Part shown: in pieces, positions 8,913 to 19,202 of the stretch
Layout of the letters: every line of letters begins with the position of its first letter
How positions within the stretch are numbered: the first letter of the stretch is position 1
Assembly: GCA_958445895.1 (NCBI GenBank)
Contig: CAUCTV010000004.1
Span: 1-64,000 of the forward strand
Source of the DNA: an uncultured Collinsella sp.
Lineage (GTDB): Bacteria > Actinomycetota > Coriobacteriia > Coriobacteriales > Coriobacteriaceae
DNA: 64,000 nt
Direction: 5' to 3'
The notes under the pieces: model-generated
What the model was told of the DNA's origin: nothing
The model's input: only the letters and a program-made list of their open reading frames with translations
The model's database searches: none
Made by a program: the position numbers and the translations under genes

Positions 8913-9446
8913 ATGAATATTACGGTATACCTGGGCGCCAGCGTCGGTAACGACCCGGCGTTTCTGCCTGCGGTGCGGCAGCTCGGCACATGGATTGGCT
9001 CCAACGGCCACGCGCTGGTATACGGCGGGTCCAAGTCGGGACTGATGGGCGCGCTCGCCGATAGCGTGCTCGATGCCGGCGGGTGCGTGACCGGTGTTGA
9101 GCCGAGCTTTTTTATCGAGGCCGAGTTTCAGCACGATGGTATCGATGACCTGATCGTGACGAGCGACATGGCCGAGCGTAAGGCCAAGATGATCGAGCTC
9201 GGCGATGCGTTCGTCGCCTTTCCGGGCGGTACGGGCACGCTCGAGGAGATTGCCGAGGTCATGTCGGCCGTGTCGTTGGGACATCTGAGCGCACCGTGCA
9301 TCCTGTACAACCTGAACGGTTACTACAACGACCTCAAGGCGCTGCTCGAGCACATGATTGATAAGGGGCTTTCGAGCCCGAGGCGCCAGCAAGGCATTTA
9401 CTTTGCCGAGGACCTGCACGAGATCGCATCGATTATCGGCAGCTAA
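8913..9446 (+). CDS. LOG family protein (TIGR00730 type)
   Basis: This 177-residue Rossmann-like protein has the LOG family signature PGGTGTLEE and the preceding SDMAERKAKMIELGDAFVAF, which carries the catalytic Arg and Lys. In characterised members (Lonely Guy) the enzyme is a cytokinin-type nucleoside monophosphate phosphoribohydrolase that removes ribose 5-phosphate from AMP-like nucleotides. The true bacterial substrate is usually unknown. The length is normal. A GAGGGGG Shine-Dalgarno supports the ATG at 8913. It follows the channel gene by 37 bases and may be co-transcribed with it. Confidence 0.87.
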   Translation: MNITVYLGASVGNDPAFLPAVRQLGTWIGSNGHALVYGGSKSGLMGALADSVLDAGGCVTGVEPSFFIEAEFQHDGIDDLIVTSDMAERKAKMIELGDAFVAFPGGTGTLEEIAEVMSAVSLGHLSAPCILYNLNGYYNDLKALLEHMIDKGLSSPRRQQGIYFAEDLHEIASIIGS

Positions 9447-9572
9447 GCCGTAGGCCTATCGCACGTGCGGCGCCCAATGGCGCCGTTCGCGGCGTGGATG
9501 GTCGGCACGTCCGCGCTGTGCCCGTCTTACAATAAAACGTATCCTTGTCGATTTTGACCACGGGAGGCCCCG

Positions 9573-10874
9573 ATGGACAACCTTGCAAAACCCAAAAACC
9601 GTGCGCTGTTTTTAGTTAGCGTAGCCGTGACCGGTGCGTTTGCAGGCGCCGCGGTCTGGCTGTTTTTCTTTGCGATGGAGCACGGTATCGACTATCTATG
9701 GACCGAGATTCCGCATATGCTGGGCGTCGCTTCGCCCGAGCTCGCGAGCGGTCCGTTCGGTTTTTTGCCGTATCCGTTTTCCGTCTGCCTGCTGGGCGGC
9801 CTGCTGATCGGTCTGTACGAAAAGCTTACGGGCACCAAGACCGATGACCTCAACCAAGTGATGGCCAAGGTAAAGCGCGACGGCCGCTACCCGTACGACA
9901 ACTTGGGCAAGCTTTCGCTTGCGGCATTGCTGCCGCTGCTGTTTGGCGGAAGCATTGGACCGGAGGCCGGCCTGACCGGCGTTATCGCAGGTCTGTGCAG
10001 CTGGGTCGGCGACCGCATGCGTCGCTTTGGCGCCGAGTTTAGGCAGCTCACACTGCTGGGTACTCAGGCTGCCCTGACGGCGCTCTTCACCGCGCCCGTG
10101 TTTGGCTTTGTGGCGCCGCTCGCCGGTAGCGCCGACGGCCAGGGCGCTAATGACGATGAGTCCGCGTCCGATGAGATCACGATCAAGCTTCCCAAGGCGC
10201 AAAAGACCGTGGTCTACGGCATTGCGATTGCCGGCGGTCTGGGTACCTACCTGCTGCTCGGCCAGCTTATGGGCGGCGGCATGGGCATGCCCAGGTTCGA
10301 GTCCGCTCAGGTGGGCAACCTGGAACTTGTCTGGCTCATTCCGCTGGCGTTGGTCGGCACCGTATGCGGCTGGCTGTACTTTGTCTCTGAGCATGCAAGT
10401 GAGGCACTGTCCCATGCCATAGGGGAGCGCCCTGTCGTCAAGGCCATGCTAGCCGGTCTGGCGCTCGCCATCTGTGGCACGGTCCTGCCCTACACCATGT
10501 TTGCCGGCGAGACCCAAGCCGACGTGCTCATGGAGACCTATCTGACCATTCCCGCCGGCGTGCTTATCGCGACCGGTCTGGTCAAGGCCATGCTGACGCC
10601 CGCCCTCATCAACCTGGGCTGGCGCGGCGGTCACTTCTTCCCGGTTATCTTTTCGGGCGTGAGCTTGGGCTACGGCTTCGCTATCCTTACCGGCGCCGAT
10701 CCGGTCTTTTGCGTCGCCGTCTGCACGGCCTCGACGATGGGCGCCGTTATGCGTCAGCCGGTCATGGTTGTGGGCTTGCTGCTCATGTGTTTCCCGCTCA
10801 AGGGTATCGTCTGCATGATCATCGCCGCCGTTATCGCCGCTGGCATTCCGCTGCCCAAGCCGCTGCGCAAGTAG
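9573..10874 (+). CDS. ClC-family chloride channel or antiporter
   Basis: This 433-residue polytopic membrane protein of the voltage-gated chloride channel family carries GGSIGPEAGLTG, the selectivity-filter and gating-Glu region. The late segment NLGWRGGHFFPVIFSGVSLGYG is the second conserved anion-binding motif. An internal hydrophilic stretch (about residues 185-205) contains several Asp, Glu and Lys. There is no CBS domain. The ATG at 9573 follows GGGAGG. Whether it is a channel or a Cl-/H+ exchanger, or carries fluoride, cannot be settled; no fluoride riboswitch is visible upstream. A TACAAT box at 9528-9533 could be its -10 element. Confidence 0.88.
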   Translation: MDNLAKPKNRALFLVSVAVTGAFAGAAVWLFFFAMEHGIDYLWTEIPHMLGVASPELASGPFGFLPYPFSVCLLGGLLIGLYEKLTGTKTDDLNQVMAKVKRDGRYPYDNLGKLSLAALLPLLFGGSIGPEAGLTGVIAGLCSWVGDRMRRFGAEFRQLTLLGTQAALTALFTAPVFGFVAPLAGSADGQGANDDESASDEITIKLPKAQKTVVYGIAIAGGLGTYLLLGQLMGGGMGMPRFESAQVGNLELVWLIPLALVGTVCGWLYFVSEHASEALSHAIGERPVVKAMLAGLALAICGTVLPYTMFAGETQADVLMETYLTIPAGVLIATGLVKAMLTPALINLGWRGGHFFPVIFSGVSLGYGFAILTGADPVFCVAVCTASTMGAVMRQPVMVVGLLLMCFPLKGIVCMIIAAVIAAGIPLPKPLRK

Positions 10875-11056
10875 CACGGCGGCGCACGGTCAATACAAAC
10901 ATCTCAAGCCCGGTGTGAGGGTGTTCAACTTGAGCTTGTGCCCTTTGACGGGTCGTTATTTTCAAAATGCTGCTGTAATCCACGACACGGGTTGAGCGCC
11001 TTCCCAATAATGGGCCACGCCGATCTGTGGCGCATGTCCGATGATACCGCGCCTGC

Positions 11057-11755
11057 CTACAGGTCGCGTGCTCGATAGACCTTGGTACTGATGGCGCAAC
11101 TCAGTGCAAAGAGCACGAGGGCCAGTACGGCAATTCCTGCGCACAGGCAGCCGAGGACGACGGGATCGGGATTTGCTCCGGCAATCGACATAAGCCAGTT
11201 GCTAATGGGGTTGGAGGAGCTCAGCGTGGCCATGGCAAGGCACCCGAGCAGGGCAAACAGGCCAACGGATAGGCGCAGCGCCTCCATGTGTCCAAGGCGA
11301 AAGAACAGCGGCTGCGCCAAAAACACCATCATGAGGGAGATGAGCATCGATGCTGCCGAGGCTATTGCGATCTCAAAGACCGTCTGTCCCGTCGAAGGAA
11401 TGCCCGCGCTGTTGAAGAGCGGGATGGCGACGATACTCAAAAGCGTAGCTGCACATGCCATGGCGGCGGAGAAGACAATAACGCTCAGGTAGCGGGCACA
11501 AATAATGTCTTTGCGCGAGAAGGGCAGCGTTGCCCGATAACGCTCCCATCCGTTTTGATTGTCGAAGCCGGCCAGCGAGCTCATGACCATGATGGGTGAC
11601 ATGGCGCTGACCGCGCAGGCGCCGGCGCTCATGCCGGAATCGCCGTCCGATGCGTTGGCAAGGGTCAGCACGACGAATATGAACAAGCCGACACCCGCAA
11701 TGCTCGGGACAAGTGAGCGAACGATGGCGAGCTCGGACATAAAGGCGCGTTTCAT
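11057..11755 (-). CDS. ABC-2 type transporter permease
   Basis: This 232-residue protein has about six hydrophobic helices, for example VPSIAGVGLFIFVVLTLA near the N-terminus and PVVLGCLCAGIAVLALVLFAL near the C-terminus. It contains the CAVSAMSPIMVMSSLAGFDNQNGWERY pattern typical of small ABC-2 permeases next to YtrA-type regulators. Its start overlaps the ATPase stop (ATGA, 11752-11755), so the two are translationally coupled. It should form the membrane part of the transporter. The substrate is unknown; relatives act in cell-envelope or antibiotic response. Confidence 0.83.
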   Translation of the reverse strand: MKRAFMSELAIVRSLVPSIAGVGLFIFVVLTLANASDGDSGMSAGACAVSAMSPIMVMSSLAGFDNQNGWERYRATLPFSRKDIICARYLSVIVFSAAMACAATLLSIVAIPLFNSAGIPSTGQTVFEIAIASAASMLISLMMVFLAQPLFFRLGHMEALRLSVGLFALLGCLAMATLSSSNPISNWLMSIAGANPDPVVLGCLCAGIAVLALVLFALSCAISTKVYRARDL

Positions 11756-12633
11756 TTCGAAGCCCCTTTCAGCGTGAGGCGCAGATAGTCATCAATGGTT
11801 GCCCGGTCGCAGGGAATCTCGGGGAAGGCCTCGAGCGCCTCGCGACGGTTGGGCACGAGCACGTCCACGCTATAGGCGTGGTGGGCGGCACGGGCGCCTT
11901 CGACGCAAGCCATGAGCTCGGACGCCTGTGCTTGGGTGCAGTGGGCGATGCCGGCTCGGTCGGTAATGTCCTCGCGCGGCAGGTCAAACACAATCGAGCC
12001 GTTATCGATGCAGATGACGCGGTCGGCAGTGCGATCGAGGTCGGATGTAATGTGGCTTGAGAGCAGCACGCTGTGCTGGCCGTCGGCGACAAAGGCAAGC
12101 AACTCGTCGAGCAGTTCCTCGCGCGCCATGGGATCGAGGCCCGCGGTGGCTTCGTCCAAAACGAGCAGCTTAGCATTGTGACTGAGCGCGCAGGCGAGCT
12201 GCAGCTTCATGCCCATGCCGCGGGAGAGGTCCTTGACCTTCGTCTTGGGATCGAGGCCAAATCGGTCGATGAATCCGGCGAACGTTTCGCAGCTCCACGT
12301 GGGGTATGCCGGGCCTACGAGCCTCTCGACCTGGCCCACCTTGAGCGTGGAGGGGAAGGGACACGTGTCCAGGACAAGCCCGATGCGGGAGCGCAGGTGG
12401 CGCTGCGTCTCGTCGGGCGCGTTGGCGTCGCAGCGCTGTCCAAGCAGATGCACCTCGCCGGCATCGAGCTTTATAAGCCCAAGCGCGGCGCGAATGGTCG
12501 TCGTCTTGCCGGCGCCATTTGCGCCCACAAAGCCAACGATCTGGCCGGGCTCCACGGCGAGTGTGACCACTCGCAACGAAAAACGGTCGCTCACACGGCG
12601 TGAGATGCCTTTGAGTTCTAAAAGGTTTTGCAT
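11752..12633 (-). CDS. ABC transporter ATP-binding protein (YtrB/BcrA-like)
   Basis: This 293-residue ATPase has Walker A GANGAGKTTT, signature LSRGMGMKLQL (a degenerate LSGGQ), Walker B KLLVLDEATAGLDP and the H-loop SSHITSDLD. The extra C-terminal domain of about 80 residues is typical of ABC-2 exporters. The start at 12633 (MQNLLELKGISRR) has AGAAAGG 7 bases upstream; the frame stays open far upstream but across the regulator gene. It is the middle gene of a GntR-ATPase-permease operon and probably powers the permease at 11057. Confidence 0.9.
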   Translation of the reverse strand: MQNLLELKGISRRVSDRFSLRVVTLAVEPGQIVGFVGANGAGKTTTIRAALGLIKLDAGEVHLLGQRCDANAPDETQRHLRSRIGLVLDTCPFPSTLKVGQVERLVGPAYPTWSCETFAGFIDRFGLDPKTKVKDLSRGMGMKLQLACALSHNAKLLVLDEATAGLDPMAREELLDELLAFVADGQHSVLLSSHITSDLDRTADRVICIDNGSIVFDLPREDITDRAGIAHCTQAQASELMACVEGARAAHHAYSVDVLVPNRREALEAFPEIPCDRATIDDYLRLTLKGASK

Positions 12634-12656
12634 GGTATAGCCTTTCTTGCAGATGG

Positions 12657-13037
12657 CTACTGCATGGTTTCGGGGGCTACCAGGTCGAGCATCTCGTGCA
12701 GCTTGTCGCGCGTAACGCCCAGGGCTTCGGCTTGGCTCGCCGCTTTCGCAAGCAGTTCTTCGATATGGCAGAGCTGGTTTTCGCGCAAGAGCTCCTGGTT
12801 GCCCTCGGCGACAAAACAGCCCTTGCCCTGCACGGTGCAGATAAAGCCGAGTTGCTCCAGGTCGGCGTAGGCGCGCTTGGTGGTGATGACACTCACGCCA
12901 AGATCGCTCGCGAGTGCACGGATACTGGGGAGTTTGGCTCCCGCCGCGAGCGTGCCCGAAAGGATCTGAGCTTTGACTTGCGAGGCTATTTGCTCGTAGA
13001 TGGGCTTGTCGCTCGAATTGGATAGGATGATGTCCAC
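12657..13037 (-). CDS. GntR-family regulator, YtrA subfamily
   Basis: This 126-residue regulator has an N-terminal winged helix (PIYEQIASQVKAQILSGTLAAGAKLPSIRALASDLGVS) and a short helical C-terminal tail, as in YtrA. It lies 23 bases ahead of the ABC ATPase gene, the classical arrangement in which YtrA-type proteins repress their own transporter operon. A 9-bp-arm palindrome sits about 28 bases before the start codon. The inducer is unknown, though cell-wall antibiotics relieve related systems. Confidence 0.88.
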   Translation of the reverse strand: MDIILSNSSDKPIYEQIASQVKAQILSGTLAAGAKLPSIRALASDLGVSVITTKRAYADLEQLGFICTVQGKGCFVAEGNQELLRENQLCHIEELLAKAASQAEALGVTRDKLHEMLDLVAPETMQ

Positions 13038-13064
13038 AGCGGCTCCTTAGCTGTTGGGCTACAC

Positions 13065-13098
13065 GTGTATATAACCGGTAAGCACAGTATATATACAC
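13065..13098 (-). promoter_or_regulatory. Probable GntR/YtrA operator with promoter
   Basis: A perfect inverted repeat, GTGTATATA at 13065-13073 and TATATACAC at 13090-13098, has a 16-base spacer. It lies just upstream of the GntR gene. On the minus strand TATACT is embedded in it and TTGCGT lies 18 bases before, giving a possible promoter that the regulator would cover. Confidence 0.65.
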
Positions 13099-13117
13099 TA
13101 TGTACAGTTACGCAAGA

Positions 13118-13167
13118 GACAAATTCGGATTGGGCCGGCTACCCAGGCCCCAACTGATGAATTTGTC
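13118..13167. repeat. Inverted repeat GACAAATTC/GAATTTGTC
   Basis: Nine-base perfect arms at 13118-13126 and 13159-13167 flank a 32-base GC-rich loop between the divergent GntR operon and prfC. The role is unknown; it could be a remnant of a small palindromic element. Confidence 0.4.
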
Positions 13168-13199
13168 CTGATAGGCGCCCTAGAGCGGGATTTCGCGGC

Positions 13200-13222
13200 T
13201 ACAATAGTGCGGTTACAACGAC
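13200..13222 (+). promoter_or_regulatory. -10 box plus GCGGTTACAACGAC element upstream of prfC
   Basis: TACAAT (13200-13205) is followed after exactly 3 bases by GCGGTTACAACGAC (13209-13222). The same 14-mer with the same 3-base spacing follows TATACT upstream of the deformylase homologue at 63468-63490. This suggests a shared promoter start region. No convincing -35 box was found. Confidence 0.5.
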
Positions 13223-13252
13223 GTAATGCACTCAATGCAAGAAAGGATCCGC

Positions 13253-14866
<1,614 letters not shown>

Positions 14867-14872
14867 CGCACC

Positions 14873-14902
14873 GGCGCGGTGGCCTTGCGGGGCTGCCGCG
14901 CC
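14873..14902 (+). terminator. Possible terminator after prfC
   Basis: The stem GGCGCGG (14873-14879) pairs with CCGCGCC (14896-14902) and is followed by GTTTGCTT. The U-run is imperfect, so this is only a plausible terminator. Confidence 0.45.
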
Positions 14903-15022
14903 GTTTGCTTGCCTGATGCCGTGTGAGCGGCTATCATACCCACCGTCGTCTCAAGACCGGGGCGTCCGAGCAGTTCGGGTCCGATATCCTGCTCGTTAAA
15001 CCTAAAACCAAAGGAGTACATA

Positions 15023-15745
15023 ATGATCAAGAAGGTCATGGAGGACTACAAGGTCCTGTTGCGGAGCATTCCCGCGGCAACGGTTTCGCTGTTTTTCGTG
15101 AGCGTTATCATGATGAACCTGCTGGCCAACAAAGAGCTTATCAGCCTGCCGTATCTGGCACTCGATTGCGGCTTTGTGGTGAGCTGGGTTTCGTTTTTGT
15201 GCCAGGACATGATCTGCAAGCGCTTTGGCGCCAAGGCATCCATCAAAATCTCTATCCTCGCGCTGCTGGTCAACCTGGCCGTGAGCCTGTGCTTTTGGGC
15301 ATGCTCGCTCACGCCCGGCATGTGGGGTGCCTACTACGACACGGGTATGATCGAGGTCAACGCCGCCCTTAACGCCACCATCGGCGGCACCTGGTACGTG
15401 GTGCTGGGCTCTTCGCTGGCAATGCTCGTTTCTGCCGTGGTTAACTCCACGCTCAACCAGTCGCTCGGCCGCATGCTCAAAAAGAATAACTTTGCGAGCT
15501 TTGCCTTCCGCTCTTATGTGTCCACGGGTGTTGGCCAGTTTATCGACAACTTGGTCTTTGCCATTGTGGTGAGCCACACGTTCTTTGGTTGGACCTGGGT
15601 GCAGGTCCTTATGTGCTCGCTGACCGGCGCTGTCGCCGAGCTGCTGTGCGAGGTCTTTCTGAGCCCCGTGGGCTATAAGGTCGTGCGCGGCTGGGAGCGC
15701 GAGAATGTGGGCTCCGAGTACCTCGAGCGCCACGCAGCTGCCTAA
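15023..15745 (+). CDS. VUT-family membrane transporter (queuosine-precursor type)
   Basis: This 240-residue protein has about six membrane helices. The segments LLANKELISLPYLALDCGFVVSWVSFLCQDMICKRFGAKAS and STGVGQFIDNLVFAIVVSHTFFGW fit the VUT/YhhQ family, whose studied members import queuosine precursors such as preQ0 or preQ1. AAAGGAG sits 8 bases before the ATG at 15023. I saw no preQ1 riboswitch in the leader, so the substrate remains inferred from the family only. The SDR gene follows after 9 bases and is probably in the same transcript. Confidence 0.8.
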   Translation: MIKKVMEDYKVLLRSIPAATVSLFFVSVIMMNLLANKELISLPYLALDCGFVVSWVSFLCQDMICKRFGAKASIKISILALLVNLAVSLCFWACSLTPGMWGAYYDTGMIEVNAALNATIGGTWYVVLGSSLAMLVSAVVNSTLNQSLGRMLKKNNFASFAFRSYVSTGVGQFIDNLVFAIVVSHTFFGWTWVQVLMCSLTGAVAELLCEVFLSPVGYKVVRGWERENVGSEYLERHAAA

Positions 15746-15754
15746 GGAGCACCT

Positions 15755-16435
15755 ATGCGGGTTTTGATCACGGGCGCTTCGGGCGGCATTGGAGCCGCGT
15801 GCGTGCAGCGCTTTTTGGACGAGGGCCACGAGGTCGTGGGCTTTGATCTGCTGCCGGCGGCCGTCGAGCACGAGCGCTATCGCCATCTGATCGTTGATGT
15901 CCGCGAGCCGGACTCGTTTCCAGACGGCCTTGAGCCTCAGGCGATCGTAAACGTTGCCGGCACGCAAGATTCGGCCGACGACATCGCTGCCAACCTGCGT
16001 GGCACCATCAACGTGACCGAGCGCTATGCCTTTGCGGGGGAGGGGCTTGCCGCCAAGCCGGCGCCTGCTATCCAATCCGTGGTCAATGTGGGGTCGGCGA
16101 GCGGACATACGGGATCGGAGTTTCCCGCCTATGCTGCCAGCAAGGGCGGCGTTATCGCCTACACCAAGAACCTTGCAAACCGCCTGGCGCCGCAGGCCAT
16201 CGCCAACAGTGTGGACCCGGGCGGCGTTATCACGCCGCTCAACCGTTGCGTGATGGAGGACGAGCACCTGTGGAGTCAGATTATGGAGCTCACGCCGCTT
16301 AAGCGCTGGGCCACCGCCCAAGAGATCGCCGAGTGGATCTACTTTGTGGGCGTGACCAACCGGTTTATGACCGGGCAGAGTCTGCTCATTGACGGTGGCG
16401 AGGCCGGCCGCACGCAGTTTATTTGGCCCGAGTAA
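15755..16435 (+). CDS. SDR-family oxidoreductase
   Basis: This 226-residue short-chain dehydrogenase has the N-terminal cofactor motif TGASGGIG, a conserved NVAG, the catalytic Ser region VVNVGSASG and the YAASKGG motif giving Tyr and Lys. The C-terminus QSLLIDGGEAG is typical. The substrate is unknown. TAAGGAG lies 5 bases before the ATG. It is probably co-transcribed with the VUT transporter, which hints at a linked role but does not define one. Confidence 0.88.
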   Translation: MRVLITGASGGIGAACVQRFLDEGHEVVGFDLLPAAVEHERYRHLIVDVREPDSFPDGLEPQAIVNVAGTQDSADDIAANLRGTINVTERYAFAGEGLAAKPAPAIQSVVNVGSASGHTGSEFPAYAASKGGVIAYTKNLANRLAPQAIANSVDPGGVITPLNRCVMEDEHLWSQIMELTPLKRWATAQEIAEWIYFVGVTNRFMTGQSLLIDGGEAGRTQFIWPE

Positions 16436-16439
16436 CAAA

Positions 16440-16476
16440 ACGCGCCCGATGGCAAGATGCCGTCGGGCGCGTTTTT
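16440..16476 (+). terminator. Rho-independent terminator after the SDR gene
   Basis: ACGCGCCCGATGGCA pairs with TGCCGTCGGGCGCGT around a short loop (one G-U pair) and runs into TTTTTGC. It starts 5 bases after the stop codon. Confidence 0.9.
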
Positions 16477-16549
16477 GCATCTTAATAGGGTACTTTGGTG
16501 GAGCATCATCTCTGAAAAGTGCTTTTGGGCTGGTAGAATGAACGCCTGA

Positions 16550-18211
16550 ATGAAAAAAGGGGGCATATTGGGGCTGTTCGGTTCACACGAGAAGCGCGAC
16601 GCGGACCGAGCGCGTCGACTGTTTGAAGAGGCGCTTGCACAGCAAGGGCCCAACGTTGCGCTGGTTTTGCGCGTCGACGACTGTCTTCCGCTCTATATCA
16701 CCCCAAATTTCGAGCGCATATTTGGTGTATCGCCCGAGCGTATTAGCGACGACATCGAGACGCTGTACCGCTTTATCCCCGATAGCGACCGTGTTCGCAT
16801 GCAGCGACAGGTGAGGGATTGGGACCGGGCGACTCCGCTAAACCTTCTGTGCTCCTACCATGCGCCCCATGGAGCAAAATCGCAGCTCAGCATAAGGTTT
16901 ACGATTTCGCTCATACAGAACGGCACCCAGTACCTGGTTTCTGCAGTCGACGTGACGACCGAAAGCGAGCGCATCGCCAAGGCGGAGGCCGAGCGCGATC
17001 GCGCCGTCGAGACCGCCAACGCGCGCACCGACTATATGAACCAGATGAGCCACGAGATCCGCACGCCGCTCAATGGCATCGAGGGCATGATCTCGCTTGC
17101 CCGCGAGCATCATGCGGATGAGTCGCGCCTGATGGATGACCTGTCTCGCGCCTCGCAGCTTTCTGTCTATTTGCTTTCGCTTATCAACGACATGCTCGAC
17201 ATGAGCCGCCTCAACAGCGGGCGCGTGCGCATTGACGATGCACCGTTTGATTTGCGTCTGTTTGCCGACGAGATTGAACGCATGTTTACCTCGCAGGCAG
17301 CCGACAAGGGGCTTACGTACTCGGTTATTCTCGAGGACTGCGAAAACGTCTTTGTCGTGGGCGATCGCATGCGCCTGTCGCAGGTCGTCATCAACTTTAT
17401 TTCCAACGCGGTCAAGTTTACCGAGCGGGGCGGCAGCGTTACCGTAACCCTGCGCGAGATGTACCGGACAGACGACGGCGTGAGTTATATGCTGCGCGTG
17501 CGCGACACGGGCAAGGGCATGGACCCGCGCTACATCAGCAAGATCTTTAAGCCGTTTGAGCAGGAGGACCGCACCATTGCGCGCCGCTACGGCGGAACGG
17601 GCTTGGGTATGGCCATCACGAGCGCGCTCGTCGACCTGATGGGCGGCGAGATCGTCGTCGATACCGAGCCCGGACGCGGCTCAACGTTTTCGGCCTACAT
17701 TCCGCTGCGACTTGCCACGCCGGAGCAGGTCGAGGAGCTCAAGATTAAAGGGCAGACGCTCGAGACGGCTCCCGATTCCCTTGGTTCGTCGTTTACCTAC
17801 CAGTTTGAGGGCAAGCGATTCCTGTTGGCCGAGGATAACGAAATCAATGCCATGATCGTGATTGAGCTGCTGGCAAGACGAGGCGCGGCGGTCGAGCGTG
17901 CCGAGAACGGCCAAGCGGTCGTTGAGCGATTCCGGAGCATGCCCGCGGGTACGTACGATACGATCCTCATGGATATTCAGATGCCCGTGCTCAACGGCTG
18001 GGAAGCGGCCGAGCAGATACGAGGACTTAATCATGAGGATGCCGCCGCCATTCCCATCATTGCGCTTTCCGCCAATGACTACACCGAGGACGTTGAGCGC
18101 TCGCTCGCCGCGGGCATGAACGGACATGTGGGCAAGCCCATTGATCTGAACGTTTTGAAAGCACAGCTGGCGGCCGCGATGGCAGAGGCAGCTTACCGAG
18201 GAAATGAGTAA
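16550..18211 (+). CDS. Cytoplasmic hybrid histidine kinase with receiver domain
   Basis: This 553-residue protein has no membrane segment. A PAS-like sensor (about residues 30-145, ALVLRVDDCLPLYITPNFERIFGV) is followed by a coiled coil, HisKA with His168 (MSHEIRTPLNG), HATPase_c (NFISNAVKFT, DTGKGM, GTGLGMAI) and a receiver with Asp475 (LMDIQMPVLNG). The ATG at 16550 lies about 10 bases after a TAGAAT box and would be nearly leaderless; a TTG at 16568 preceded by AAAAAGGGGG is a credible alternative start. It heads a tightly packed run of genes (moxR, DUF58, transglutaminase-like, LRR), so it may sense a signal for that system. No HPt or output regulator is present. Confidence 0.9.
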   Translation: MKKGGILGLFGSHEKRDADRARRLFEEALAQQGPNVALVLRVDDCLPLYITPNFERIFGVSPERISDDIETLYRFIPDSDRVRMQRQVRDWDRATPLNLLCSYHAPHGAKSQLSIRFTISLIQNGTQYLVSAVDVTTESERIAKAEAERDRAVETANARTDYMNQMSHEIRTPLNGIEGMISLAREHHADESRLMDDLSRASQLSVYLLSLINDMLDMSRLNSGRVRIDDAPFDLRLFADEIERMFTSQAADKGLTYSVILEDCENVFVVGDRMRLSQVVINFISNAVKFTERGGSVTVTLREMYRTDDGVSYMLRVRDTGKGMDPRYISKIFKPFEQEDRTIARRYGGTGLGMAITSALVDLMGGEIVVDTEPGRGSTFSAYIPLRLATPEQVEELKIKGQTLETAPDSLGSSFTYQFEGKRFLLAEDNEINAMIVIELLARRGAAVERAENGQAVVERFRSMPAGTYDTILMDIQMPVLNGWEAAEQIRGLNHEDAAAIPIIALSANDYTEDVERSLAAGMNGHVGKPIDLNVLKAQLAAAMAEAAYRGNE

Positions 18212-18213
18212 CC

Positions 18214-19167
18214 GTGATCGTCGAACAGTCAAGCAGCATCATCAACGAAGTGAGCCGCGCCCTGCTGGGCAAGCACGATGTGATTGAGAAGGCCCTCATG
18301 GCTATCTACGCTGGCGGTCATATCCTGTTAGAGGATGTGCCCGGTACCGGCAAGACGACGCTGGCCCTGGCGCTTTCGCGCACGCTGGGTCTGGACTTTA
18401 AGCGTGTGCAATTTACGCCCGATACGCTGCCCTCGGACATTACGGGCTTTACGATGTTCGACCGCGACTCCGGTACGTTTCGCTTTGTGTGGGGCGCCGT
18501 CAACTGCAACATGCTGCTGGGCGACGAGATCAACCGTACCAGCGCAAAGACGCAGTCGGCCCTGCTCGAGGTTATGGAAGAACGCGCGGTGACTATCGAC
18601 GGGCAGACGCATCAGGTCCCGCGTCCCTTTGTGTGTATCGCAACCGAGAACCCGGTGGGCTCGGCGGGCACGCAACCGCTGCCCGATAGCCAGCTCGATC
18701 GCTTTATGGTTCGCCTGTCTGTTGGCTATCCGTCGCGCCAGGACCAGATCGATATCCTCAAGGCACGTCGCTATGCCAACCCGCTCGACGACATTAAGCC
18801 CATGGTTGCCTGCGATGACCTGCTCGATATCCAAAACTACCTGGGCAATGTACAGGTTGCCGACACGGTGCTGGATTATATCGTCCGCCTGTGCGAGGAG
18901 ACCCGTAATGACGGTCTTGTTGAGCTGGGTGTGAGCCCCCGCGGCATTATCGCGCTCACGCGTATGGCGCGCGCCTGCGCTTTGATTCGCGAGCGCGACT
19001 ATGTGGTGCCCGAGGACGTGCGCGAGGTATTTAAGGCTGTTTGCGCCCACCGTCTCGTTTTACGCCCCCAGGCCCGTATTGAATCGATTGGCGCCGCCGA
19101 CGTCCTCGACCGCATCCTCGCTGCCGTTCCCGCCCCGTCTATGGGTCAGGTTCGCGGCCGCTCGTAG
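18214..19167 (+). CDS. MoxR-family AAA+ ATPase
   Basis: This 317-residue AAA+ ATPase has Walker A EDVPGTGKTT, Walker B LLGDEINRTSAKTQSALLEVMEE, the sensor region FVCIATENPVGSAGTQPLPDSQLDRF and a C-terminal lid. MoxR proteins act as chaperones for vWA- or DUF58-type partners in cofactor insertion or envelope functions. The start is a GTG 2 bases after the kinase stop, so translation is probably coupled. The DUF58 and transglutaminase-fold genes follow, the classical MoxR-DUF58-transglutaminase set. Confidence 0.93.
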   Translation: MIVEQSSSIINEVSRALLGKHDVIEKALMAIYAGGHILLEDVPGTGKTTLALALSRTLGLDFKRVQFTPDTLPSDITGFTMFDRDSGTFRFVWGAVNCNMLLGDEINRTSAKTQSALLEVMEERAVTIDGQTHQVPRPFVCIATENPVGSAGTQPLPDSQLDRFMVRLSVGYPSRQDQIDILKARRYANPLDDIKPMVACDDLLDIQNYLGNVQVADTVLDYIVRLCEETRNDGLVELGVSPRGIIALTRMARACALIRERDYVVPEDVREVFKAVCAHRLVLRPQARIESIGAADVLDRILAAVPAPSMGQVRGRS

Positions 19168-19202
19168 CGGATCGTTTACCTTTTGCGTCCTACGTTACGC
19201 CC

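Noticed and set aside
11752..13098. A 448-codon version of the ABC ATPase extending through the GntR gene
   Set aside because: The extension covers the well-supported GntR gene in another frame and has no ATPase-family similarity. The ATG at 12633 has a clear ribosome site.
14903..15022. A preQ1 riboswitch before the VUT-family transporter
   Set aside because: I found no preQ1-I, -II or -III pattern in the leader.
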